Made by a program: the position numbers and the translations under genes. A stretch of DNA of 64,000 nucleotides from Gonatopus flavifemur. Taxonomy: Eukaryota; Arthropoda; Insecta; Hymenoptera; Dryinidae. Where the stretch lies: positions 25,066,001-25,130,000 of the forward strand of contig JAFFJZ010000002.1 of NCBI GenBank assembly GCA_018340375.1, read 5' to 3'. Under the pieces are notes generated by a model, which saw only the letters and a program-made list of their open reading frames with translations, did no database searches and was not told where the DNA came from. This document shows positions 54,693-64,000 of this stretch, piece after piece. The number at the start of each line of letters is the position of its first letter. The stretch's first letter is position 1.

Positions 54693-55084
54693 GAGGCCCT
54701 TACAAGGGGCTTATCTGATTCCCCTAATAGGATTCGAATAGAGTTTGAGATCTTCATAAAATCGAGCGAAATAAGGAAAATCGTAAAGAAACCTGAAGAG
54801 GACCTTAAAGGGAATCAGGCATGCCTCGTCAGGCCCTGGTATTTTCCCATCAAAAATTTCTACTAGAGGGGGAAGTCAACGTACCGAGGACGGTAAATGC
54901 ACTGTAGAATATTTCTATGAGAAAATTTCTATAAATTCATGTGGGGTGATCAAAATGTACATACATATCTCAGGAATCACTGATACTCGTCTGGAAATTC
55001 ACTGTGAAATGATAGTAAAAATCACATAAAGTTTGAGATTTTCAGTTACATTTATGGGAAATTTCCCATACAAAAAATTTTTGG

Positions 55085-55925
55085 GCTTCGCCAATGCTGA
55101 CAATAAAATATAGCTTGGCACAATGTTGACCGACAAGGCTTGGCAATCTATAAATCTTCAATGTTGATTACCAATAAATAAAATGTTGCACCGATGTCGG
55201 TGTTCGACGGATTTCGTTTGTCAGCCTATTATTGTGGCACAATTGCGCCAAGCTTGTGTCTTACTTAGCTCATCCTTGGCCCAACATTGACTAAACGATA
55301 GGTCCATTCAACGCCAGGATCATTTAAAATGTGGTTCAATATTGCCCCAAACTTTGGCCTAGTTTCGGTAGAAATTAGCTTCCAATGTAACGGCATGGCT
55401 GGATATTGGCAACCTATATGATATTTTTGCTATATTATTAATCAAGTGTTTCTCGCGAGTGGTGAAACGCGTATACGAAGAATATATAAGGCTTAAGCAA
55501 GTCGTTGGAAGAACAGTCACTCGCTTTTTACTATGAGTCACACTAGAGGGCTCCTACCGCTGAGCCAACATACATTGTGTCTACTTCTCATGGCAAAATT
55601 TACCGACAAAAGGCGCCGAGTTGTTCACAAACAAATGAAGGGAAAACAATGAAACTTCAAACAACATGTGTCAGAAATTGCGAAATGCGCATACTTTTTA
55701 TATATTTTTTACTTTGATCATTGGCGCAGCATTGAAAAACAAAATTTCCAATTGTTTGCCAATGATGGTATATTTTATTGCCATTGTTTCATCGATGATG
55801 GGACTTCATTGGAAAAACACGTAGGTAAATCATAAAATGATGTTATCATTCCAGGTTTGCGCCATGCTTGGTTGCCAAGCCTCGGCCATATTTTATCTAC
55901 GTTGCACCATGCTAGCGCCAATTGT
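55085..55925. mobile_element. GCCAATGCTG/GCTTGGC element (insert)
   Basis: 'gcttcgccaatgctgacaat' on the left and 'gcaccatgctagcgccaatt' on the right bound a segment rich in GCTTGGC and GCCAAGC. Its left end matches the complement of the right end of 10500-11430. It carries a tRNA D-arm-like stretch on the minus strand (55549-55568). Confidence 0.55.
55549..55568 (-). other. tRNA D-arm-like (box A) sequence
   Basis: The minus strand reads TTGGCTCAGCGGTAGGAGCC with a perfect GCTC...GAGC D-stem. No box B, T-arm or acceptor stem follows at tRNA distance, so this is not a tRNA. It may be a SINE relic or chance. Confidence 0.35.
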
Positions 55926-56040
55926 AAATTTCTATATATGGGTTCATACATATATGTCGGACATTGATTTTCCATTCACCGATTGGAATTTCCCAATTAT
56001 TGTCGGATGCAAGAAAATCCCGATTATTTTTTACAGTGTA

Positions 56041-56359
56041 GAAAACGAGAGTTGGTAATGATGTTTCTTTTTATAATTCGTACGATCACTAATGAAATGA
56101 AAGCTTTAATCGAAGAGATTTGTTCGGAGAGAAGTGTAATGCGACCACTGGCAAACAAAAATTGTTGTCGAGTGATAGAATAGTAAAATTCATGATGGTT
56201 ACTTCATTATTTGATATCCATGTTCATACACGGAGAAAAATGAGAGGTCGAAAAGTACTGAATTTTCCACTAAATTGGCAAGATACGAAAAAATACCATT
56301 GTTATTGTTATACAGTGTAGTACAAATGAATGATTGACCAAACACTCTTGATTATGAGC
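56041..56359. other. Non-coding DNA, no feature recognised
   Basis: AT-rich. 'acacggagaaaaatgagagg' at about 56229 and 'ttatacagtgtag' at 56309 may be ends of a worn element of about 90 bp. Confidence 0.3.
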
Positions 56360-56646
56360 ACCCTGCTTAAAAGATCCGATTCAAACTTATGAACTGGTCA
56401 ATCAGTATGAATCAGATTTATGTTCCTATTCGATCTTATTCAAATAGGAAATTTTTACTCAATGGGATATAATCAGTAAATTCAAATGTACATGATCCGA
56501 ATTTCTTGATTATATCCCATGGAGTAGAAATTTCCTATCAAACCGATTATATTTGAATGAGATCAAATAGGAAAATTCCTGGACAAAAATGTGATTCAAA
56601 CTGATTGACGAGTTAAGAAGTTTGAATCGAATTTTTGAAGCAGGGC
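56360..56646. mobile_element. CCCTGCTTAAAAG palindromic element
   Basis: CACCCTGCTTAAAAGATCCG pairs loosely with AATTTTTGAAGCAGGG. Inner arms 'aataggaaatttttactcaa' and 'tagaaatttcctat' pair, as do 'gggatataatc' and 'gattatatccca'. A relative of 28805-29212. Confidence 0.65.
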
Positions 56647-57321
56647 ATTTAACCTTATGCATGATGAAGTACTACACATTTTAATTACATTATCTATCGA
56701 CAACAGTGGTATTTCCAGTGTGTATATGTAGTAATTTTTGAAACTTCATTTTATTTCGTGTATGAATGATAACCATTCTTATGTGCGAAAACCAAATTTG
56801 CTAACATGTTCCTCGCAATTACCATCTGTACAAATTGATCATTGAGTTCCATTTTTCTCAGAGTCTCAGTAATATTGCGCATATATGAGCATTTACATCA
56901 ATGAATGAATTAATTTTCAATAAAAATGAAATATCATCCAGCGAATTCTGTAATTTAATTGCAAAATTGTCTTAATGATAATCTCTGAATCCTCCGTCAT
57001 GAGTCGTGTGATTTGAAATGGACTTCAAATTATTTTGGATCGCACCAATTTCCTGAAAAATGAATTTCGTACTCCTCGTGTTTACCCTGATGATAACGTG
57101 ATCTGAGTATTATTGTAATTCAAAAGCTTTGTATTTTTATACTTGACATACCTAATGACCTAGAAACAATCCACTTCCTTCTGAGGATGGAAAAAAATTG
57201 TCGACCTGTTAATAGTTGTAGTAGCAAGCAATAGTAGTTCCAATAGTGTAAAGGCGATGATAGAGATAGTAATGATGTGACTAACAGCAACAACAGCAGT
57301 AACTGCAATAGCAGCAGCAGC

Positions 57322-57356
<35 letters not shown>

Positions 57357-58741
57357 CAGGAGTAGTGGTAGTAGTAGTAGTAGCAGGTTGACATGGAACG
57401 AACCCTCTTTACTGGTCTTACAGGGTAGGATTCGGAGATTGTAGGGTGAACAAGGGTAGGAGTTAGTCAGTGGTGGTTGTAGTATCGAGGTGGGGGATGA
57501 TACGACCGCCCACAGTTCCACGCCCACGTTTTGGTCCATCACGCATTTCAGCCCTTCTTCAAATCAATCCAGTACCCACGATCTCACTCTCACCCTGATG
57601 TGAAAAGATATTACCCTTCGTAGAAAGGATATTCGCGTACTCTGCATTCAATTTATATTCTCGTGTCGCGCCGGTTTCTCTCTGAATCAGTTGTGCAATG
57701 TTAACACCTCACATGCTATTACACTTAACCGCTTTTATTTTCCATTCTTGATACGGTTGCTGACAGTGTTTCGCATAATTCAGTGATAATTCAAATTTGA
57801 AAATTAACCCACATTTCATTGTTAGATCAAATTAAATGTGATACTACACGTATTTGAATTGCTGTGTATTGTGTATGAAGTTGAGAAAACAACGCGAATT
57901 TTCAATAGATCGTGTTATTGAGTGATGATATTGAAACGTGAAGATTCAACCATATATTTGAAATAATAAATAACGATTGAAGTAAATTCATAAATCGATG
58001 AAATCTTCAATCGAGGGACTGTATCGAAACTTGTATATCAATTCATCAAATGGTCCATGGAGTTTTAAACTCCGGTTGTTGCGTTTATACAAACGTGTGT
58101 GAGAGTTCTACTTATGTATATAATTCTCGAGTAAAGAGACAGAAGAGGAGAACAAGTGAACTGGAGCGGGGGAGAACAAGGGAAGAAAGAAAAAAAGGGA
58201 AAAGAAAAGAATTAAAAGGAAAAAAGCATGTTCCTCGTCGTTATCGCTGTGAAAACAAACTATTAGCGTAAGAGAAGATAGCACGTAAGTCAGTCGGCGA
58301 GATACAGATACAATCCAGGCGAAATCGTTTTTGTAGAATTACTGAATGAATTTGTGCATTTAGTATGTGACTGTCAACTCGTTTTGATACATAGTTCTTG
58401 AGTGATGTGGAATAACGTGTAGTGCGTTATTGTCGAGGAAAATAAAGCATCGGGTCGAGCAAACGATTGTTGGATTCTTCGGATGCAACTCAAAGTCATG
58501 ATCAACATTTCAAATAATGTGGAATGGTTGAGTCATAAAATGGTCGATCGTGAGATTGAATGCTGTCTCTTCTAATGTGAATTTGAATAGTTGACGATAT
58601 TTGGTTGGTAACAACCTATTTTAGTGTTCTTCTGATGAACGTGCATCAGAGCATCGTTTATCTTCGAATAGAAGAAAACGAACAAGACGAAGAAGAAGAA
58701 GAAGAAGAAGAAGGAGGAGAAGAAGAAGAAGATAAACTTCG
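56647..58741 (+). promoter_or_regulatory. FoxD upstream region, likely promoter and 5' UTR
   Basis: No palindromic element is recognised over 2 kb, unusual for this window, which fits regulatory constraint. It contains a (CAG/TAG)n tract at 57300-57390 and a (GAA)n tract at 58687-58733 just before the FoxD ATG. The transcription start and TATA box could not be fixed. Confidence 0.4.
57300..57390. repeat. (AGC/AGT)n microsatellite
   Basis: Runs of CAGCAG followed by TAGTAGTAG and more AGC units. The minus-strand frame across it reads poly-Leu and is a repeat artefact. Confidence 0.85.
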
Positions 58742-60031
58742 ATGGAACCGCACGCGACGGCGCACGCGATGATGATGATGATGTCGTCGTCGACGACGAA
58801 TTTGTCGTCCTCGTGCGACGGTTGTGGTGGAGATAGCAGTGATCATGACTCGGACAGTAGCAGTATGATCGTAGATCCTGTTAGTCTTGATAAGAATGAA
58901 CTTGTTGACAGGATATCACCTCCACAATCGTCTTCAAGTCCAATAATGCCAGGCAGTTGTTCTCCAGTACCGAAAACGGTTTCTTCAGCCTCCACAATGA
59001 TTCAAATACCTCGTCATCGTACAAGTGGAAGTGGAGGAGGAGTAGGAGGAGGAGGAGGTAGCGGTGGTGGAGGTGGGAATAATAGAAATAACAAAAAAGC
59101 ATCATATTCGATGATGTCAATGAACAATCAATCAAGCAAGAATACATCTAGTAGTTCTACTTCTTCGGCATATTCATCTGGGGGAAACAATGACAAAATG
59201 TCATCCTCTCTGATAAAACCACCATACTCGTACATAGCTTTAATAACAATGGCAATACTTCAATCACCACAAAAGAAATTGACTTTAAGTGGTATATGTG
59301 AATTTATCATGTCGAGATTTCCTTATTATCACGACAAATTCCCTGCTTGGCAGAATTCTATCAGGCATAATTTATCGCTCAACGATTGCTTTATTAAAAT
59401 ACCTCGGGAACCCGGTAATCCCGGTAAGGGCAATTATTGGACCCTAGATCCCCTGGCGGAGGATATGTTTGACAATGGTAGTTTTTTAAGACGTAGGAAG
59501 AGATACAAAAGGCCACCACCGCATTATTTGTTACGAGATCGAGCTATCATGGCTACATTTGCGATTTGTGGTGACAGAGGACCGTGCCCATCCGGTGCAG
59601 CGGGAGGAGGTCATCCTGGAGCTTTGGCTTATCCTAATGCTGCTGCTGCGGCGTACTTATCCCCGCCTCCGGGTCTACCTCTTTTAGACTTTTCACCGTC
59701 GACTTTGGAAGCACTGAAACTCGGTGGTTTTCTCGAACCACAATTGCCACCACTTTACAAACCGGTACCGATCAACGCACCTCCTATCAGGCAACAATTA
59801 GATCCAGCAACAGCGTCTAGAATTGTGAGCATTCTTCCTCAGTGCAGTCATTCGACGACAATGACGACTACGAACGTAGCGGAGAAGAAGAGGAACTTTA
59901 GTATCGATGCCCTAATCGGTAAACAAGCAGCGGTTAACGAACAACAAAACTGTATTGGTTTGCTTGATTTGAGTCCGTCGGAACATCGAGAAATTCGTAG
60001 CCAAGCGTCAGCGTTTTCACCCCTTGTATAG
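58742..60031 (+). CDS. FoxD: FoxD-class forkhead transcription factor
   Basis: Single-exon gene of 429 codons, ATG to TAG. An in-frame TAA lies nine bases before the ATG, which fixes the start. The N-terminus is low complexity: Met/Ser runs, an acidic DSDSSS segment, and a Gly-rich stretch near residues 96-113. The forkhead DNA-binding domain spans about residues 157-258: [40 protein letters not shown], the recognition helix [18 protein letters not shown] and wing [15 protein letters not shown], ending LRRRKRYKR. The [15 protein letters not shown] and [15 protein letters not shown] signature fits FoxD (Drosophila fd59A type) better than FoxC or FoxL. The C-terminus has an alanine/proline region and [10 protein letters not shown] at 385-394, an eh1-like Groucho-binding motif that suggests repression. 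It acts in the nucleus in neural or mesodermal patterning by family analogy. Confidence 0.9.
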   Translation: MEPHATAHAMMMMMSSSTTNLSSSCDGCGGDSSDHDSDSSSMIVDPVSLDKNELVDRISPPQSSSSPIMPGSCSPVPKTVSSASTMIQIPRHRTSGSGGGVGGGGGSGGGGGNNRNNKKASYSMMSMNNQSSKNTSSSSTSSAYSSGGNNDKMSSSLIKPPYSYIALITMAILQSPQKKLTLSGICEFIMSRFPYYHDKFPAWQNSIRHNLSLNDCFIKIPREPGNPGKGNYWTLDPLAEDMFDNGSFLRRRKRYKRPPPHYLLRDRAIMATFAICGDRGPCPSGAAGGGHPGALAYPNAAAAAYLSPPPGLPLLDFSPSTLEALKLGGFLEPQLPPLYKPVPINAPPIRQQLDPATASRIVSILPQCSHSTTMTTTNVAEKKRNFSIDALIGKQAAVNEQQNCIGLLDLSPSEHREIRSQASAFSPLV

Positions 60032-60554
60032 GACAATTTGATATGTTCGATTGTAATATTATGTCTCAATTTACGACAAAACATCATTCAGACTATCATT
60101 GATTTATTGTCAGTATCGTTTTACATTCTTCCTATTTGTGTGATGATCAGTGTGTATGATAGATGCCAAAATTATTCATGAAAGTCGATAATATTGCAAA
60201 TCTAGTCTAGTTTGAGAAGTATGAAACAATTATATTCCTTGTAAATCGGAAAGGATAATATATTTCGATTTTCGACAAACTTTTTTACAGTTGTATGTTC
60301 TGCTCCCATTGATTTCGAATACTCCAGCTTTGTTGATTCTATTCGTAAAGAAGTTTTATGTGAATTGATGATTTGGATGGAAACTATCGAAAGAAGGAAG
60401 TGATATTATATGAATTTATACATCATGTTCTAGATCAAATTTTTCAAGAGGCTTAATCGTCCATAAACTAGAGATAAATGGCGGATCATTCATAGTTTCA
60501 GCAAAATCTTCAATTGAATGAATTAACCCTTGATTAGCAAGATGCTAGCGTATG
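60032..60554 (+). other. FoxD 3' flank
   Basis: AT-rich probable 3' UTR with ATATT and TTTTT runs. No AATAAA was seen here. The first one noted is at 60998-61003, beyond an inserted element. Confidence 0.4.
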
Positions 60555-60835
60555 TGACGCTAAACAAACTTCTCGTGAAAGATAAAATATGTGTGGAGCT
60601 TTTCTTCGCATTGTTGGTAGATTTCGTTCCTTCATCGCGGGGGAATCGTTCTTTCATCAAAAATGAGGGATTTTTCCATCACTTTGAGGAATTATTTTGT
60701 TTTCTTGGGTATTGAGTCTTCTACAAATGGAGGAAAAGTTGATCCAATTATGGTGAAAAATTCCCCGTCTATGAAGGAACTTTGCTACCACCATTTTTGG
60801 AGGTAAAATTCCACAATTATTTTTTACAGTGTATA
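60555..60835. mobile_element. GAGGAATTATTTTGTTTTC family element, uninterrupted
   Basis: It contains 'tcgttccttcatcgc', 'cactttgaggaattattttg', 'aaaaattccccgtctatgaa' and a right end TTATTTTTTACAGTGTA. It is the intact counterpart of the interrupted copy at 44015-44498. Confidence 0.65.
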
Positions 60836-62013
60836 GCATCACTGCGCGTACTCGAAAATCACTGTACAAAGTCATGTTTAGGAAATATCGAAATATTCTT
60901 GAGAAATTTTGCACAAAACATTGAGCTAGTGTCCTGGCATCAATAATCCCTTCGAAGTCTCACCTCAAATATTCAAATTGAATGTTTTTGAATTCCTAAT
61001 AAATCGAGCCTCACTGGAACTATAGCTAGGGCTATAATGTGACTCAATTGTGATTTTCAAAAGAAATCGCATTGAGTCACATTGTAGCCTTGGCTCTGGA
61101 GCCTTATGATTCGTTACATCGAATATATATCCAATGAATTACTCTTCAACGTTCATGTGGGAGAAAAAGGATGATCAGAAGACGTGAAATTTGAAAAAAT
61201 TAAAAATAGATGAGTCAATTAAATCGCAACAATATCTTCATCGGAATTAGAGGAGGTGAAAATAGTTACTCTGAAAATGTGACGTGATGAAATTGTATTA
61301 GGAACTTATAAAGTCACAAAAGATTCCAGTATCCGCGGAAATCTGAAAAGTTAAGTGAAGAGGTACGCCATGTAATAATCTTAAAAAATATCGAGGCATA
61401 TGATGGTGGATTATTCAAGTTCAAGTTGACACGCGTTCTGTATATATTCACGTGAGCCATTTCAAGCCACATCACATTTCGACCCTCAAAATGTTTTCCT
61501 CTATCGACCTACGAACTTAACATTCATACAGTTATATGATCTCATCGCTACCATCATCTTGTAAAAATTTCAAGCCTGTACTTTTACGCGCGCGAAAAAT
61601 GTGAAATTATATTAATTCGGGACGGACTTGATGATTTATTTACTATTCCTTTTGGTGAATAACTTCTATCGAAGCCGATTAGCTAATCCAAACTTAGGAA
61701 TGGTAAATGTGCATTGAATTTCATACAAACTATTGATAAATGGGGTTTGAATAGTTTCTAAGAGAGTTGTATCGTTAGCCCCTTTGTGGGAAATAAAATT
61801 CATACGAAGTTATTCCACATTTTATAAATTCAGGTGTATCAAGTGTATCCCATTTTGTGACTCAAGGTTTCAGATATTTAAAATCACATTCAATGCATAT
61901 TTTGCGAGAAAAGTAATATATTGGAAATTCCTACATGTCTACCAAATTGGCAGAATGAGTGAAAATACCCCGGTTATTGTTAGACAGTGGAGTAAAAATG
62001 CGTGCTTGACCAT
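60836..62013. other. Non-coding DNA with a small palindrome
   Basis: A fold-back at about 61010-61107 pairs 'gctataatgtgactcaattg' with 'cattgagtcacattgtagcc'. The rest is AT-rich with no exon recognised. Confidence 0.4.
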
Positions 62014-62708
62014 TTAAGGGGTTATATACAATCAAGAGGCGCAAAGAAAACCGACTTTTCAAGAATTTTTCCTGAAAAGACAGTTGAATTGATTAATGTA
62101 AAAATTTGTACATATATTGAGATAACTTTCAACTGTATTTTAACATTTTTTATTTGTAAAAATAATAATTTTGAGAGCTGTTATAGCTGATCTCCAGGAG
62201 CTCCTCTAAAAAAAAGCGCTTTGCGGTGACCACGATATCTCGGAACTGAATCTTTTAAAATAGAAAAACCAAACGGATTCCTTTAAAGTGATGTATAATG
62301 TAATAATTAATCGAAGGATTCTAAAAAGAAAAAATCGATTTTTCACAAAAATTTTGGCCTTAAACTGTTCATAGGAAAAAAATTTATCGCTGAGAAGAAA
62401 CCTTCGATTAATTACTAAACAATATAGTCAACAAGCTTGTGTTGAAATCTGAGACTGATCGGTCCAGCTGTTTTCGAGAAATCTTGGTCTCCGACTTTGA
62501 AAACACAGTTTGGAGAAAAACGGATTAAAAATTTCAAAAGTACTTGACATATAGTAGAAAAATTTCACAAATATGCGTGTAACTTGGACAATAATCGGCA
62601 AATTGACTTGAAATTTTCTGTGTGTGTACTTAAATGTATCTACATTACAAAAATGAAATAAAACAAGAATCGATTCTTTGAAAATTTTAACTGTATATAA
62701 CCCCTTAA
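62014..62708. mobile_element. TTAA-flanked piggyBac-like non-autonomous element
   Basis: It starts TTAAGGGGTTATATACA and ends TGTATATAACCCCTTAA, so 13-bp inverted repeats are flanked by TTAA on both sides. The interior is AT-rich with no transposase frame. TTAA target choice is the hallmark of the piggyBac superfamily. The assignment is by target site only. Confidence 0.6.
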
Positions 62709-62734
62709 AGATTCCACGCTCAAACTGAAGAATG

Positions 62735-62986
62735 TACACTGTAAAAAATATACTTCCTAAACTGCCAAAGAAGTTTGGCAGTTTTTTACACAAACTTTTT
62801 TTGTAAATTACCAAACAAAAGTTTGTAAACATTCAAAAAATTTTGTGATTTCACGAAGATTTTTGAGAATTCACAAACTTTTGTTCGGCAATTTACAAAA
62901 AAGGTTCGGAAATTATTTTTCCAAACCAAGTTTGTAAATTTCCAAGCATTTTTGTTTGGAATTCAACAAATTTCTTTTACAGTGTA
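62735..62986. mobile_element. TACACTGTAAAAAATATACT MITE
   Basis: The ends TACACTGTAAAAAATATA and TTCTTTTACAGTGTA pair. The interior repeats 'caaacttttgt', 'tttgtaaatt' and 'aatttacaaa'. Related to 8924-9093. Confidence 0.7.
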
Positions 62987-63267
62987 TGAACTGAAGAAAT
63001 TATTCATTTTACTATACTATCTAACAATAATGGCGGTATTTTATCTTATCTTGTCAATTAAGTAGAAATTTGGTAATTTTCCACATGTTATTCTTCTCCA
63101 TAGTATATATTAAAAATGCATAGTATGTTTCAAGTACAGTTTTGAATATCTCAAAAACTAGATGGTGCAATGCCTCATACTTGGAACCACAAACTAGGAA
63201 TACTTGAGGAATAATTTACAAAATTTTGAACAACTTGAAAAGAATTTCATTTTTGACGAAAGGGCCA

Positions 63268-63853
63268 CACAGACAAAAGTATTTTTTCGAATCTAAGAAA
63301 TTGTTATTTGAATAGGTTGAAATAGATATTTCTTCGACAGAAATAAGTATTTTGTTCATGTAAAAGAATTTATTATTTGGTCCATCATTCGAATGACAAA
63401 GAGTGACCGCAAAATCCGCCTGAAAAATACCTTATGTCGATCATTTGCGAGGGAATATCATTCCCCGGTGAGTGTAACATTGATTTTGGAGATATAGAAA
63501 TCGACGGAATCGATAGATTCTTGACAAAATGGATCCTTTTCTATAAGAAACCTATCGAGGTTTCTTGATTTTTATAAAATCTTGATCAAAATTTAACACT
63601 CCTTTACCTGTAAAACCAGTGTTATGCTCACTAGGAAATTGTATATTCTCGCAAATAATCAATAAAGAGTATGTTTTAGAATGCATTCTAACCTGAAACC
63701 CGCGATCCCAAAAAATAGGTGGAAAAATACTCTTTTTGGCGGTCACTCTTTGTTTGTATAAAAGAAAATTCATTTTTGTTGGAGAAATATTTATTCATTT
63801 GGACCTATTCAAATAACAATATCTTAGATTCAAAGACATATTTTTTTCTGTGT
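63268..63853. mobile_element. 586-bp CACACAGACAAAAGTATTTT element
   Basis: 'tcgaatctaagaaattgtta' then 'tttgaatagg' is complemented by 'cctattcaaataacaatatc' then 'ttagattcaaag'. The ends are CACACAGACAAAAG and TTTTTTTCTGTGT. A second pair of arms ('caaagagtgaccgc', 'gcggtcactctttg') lies inside. No coding capacity. Confidence 0.7.
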
Positions 63854-64000
63854 AACGATACAACTACCTTAATGAATTTGAATGGTCATTTGCCATTGCG
63901 AAGTTTGTATTGGACCTCATCAATTGATGACATTCGATGCACGTTTCCAACTGGAACGCTTAGGGAAATCTTTGAAATCTCACTGTTAACTCAAATGATC

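Larger units (their letters stand above)
54899..56040. mobile_element. GCACTGTAGAATATTTC element with large insert
   Basis: The left end GCACTGTAGAATATTTC and right end CCGATTATTTTTTACAGTGTA resemble the ends of 13111-13365. The interior near both ends has 'ggaaattt' and 'tttccca' words. A segment of about 840 bp with different composition (55085-55925) appears to be inserted. Confidence 0.55.

Noticed and set aside
55549..55568. tRNA gene suggested by a perfect D-arm
   Set aside because: No T-arm, anticodon stem or acceptor stem follows at the required distance.
57120..57542. 140-codon minus-strand frame rich in leucine
   Set aside because: It is produced by the (AGC/AGT)n microsatellite. 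The Leu run is repeat translation and there is no supporting context.
1..64000. CRISPR array, prophage or bacterial operon
   Set aside because: No regularly spaced identical direct repeats, and the genes are intron-split animal genes.

Overview
The window is insect-like nuclear DNA. It is AT-rich, its genes are split by GT-AG introns, and the two confident genes are animal developmental regulators. The first, a Disabled (Dab) adaptor, is closer to the insect form than to vertebrate Dab1/Dab2. A holometabolous insect, perhaps a hymenopteran, is my best guess, but the order is inference. There is no operon, phage or prokaryotic signal.

Dab runs on the + strand from about 6.95 to 19.93 kb. Four exons in the same phase, then one very large exon, encode the PTB domain, a linker with DPF endocytic motifs, proline-rich SH3 ligands, a low-complexity charged/aromatic region and a DPF-containing C-terminus. 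The first coding exon was not found here. The large exon holds an 81-nt segment bounded like an intron that stays open in frame. Directly after the stop, a 3.14-kb block that starts in the last 22 codons and covers the 3' flank is duplicated in tandem (19863-23004 and 23021-26163) with only about ten differences seen by eye.

From 26 to 57 kb no large protein-coding gene is visible. The DNA is packed with short non-autonomous elements, most of them near-complete palindromes of 100-400 bp that end in TACACTGTAAAAA- or CACGGAAAAA-like termini. Several are nested in one another, and empty sites can be reconstructed by comparing copies within the window. The most elaborate case, at 32.5-35.5 kb, is a tandem repeat split by a 2.39-kb inverted-repeat element that is itself split by a 0.94-kb element. 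A weak candidate small spliced gene (41.09-48.18 kb, + strand) is reported with low confidence.

An intronless FoxD-class forkhead transcription factor lies on the + strand at 58742-60031, preceded by about 1.2 kb of non-palindromic DNA that probably holds its 5' UTR and promoter. The rest of the window (60-64 kb) again holds palindromic elements, including one flanked by TTAA like a piggyBac-type non-autonomous element.

Dab acts in endocytosis and Abl/receptor signalling at the membrane and FoxD acts in the nucleus. Nothing in the sequence shows that they work together. The main unexplained structure is the dense, layered community of fold-back elements with shared ends and unrelated interiors.
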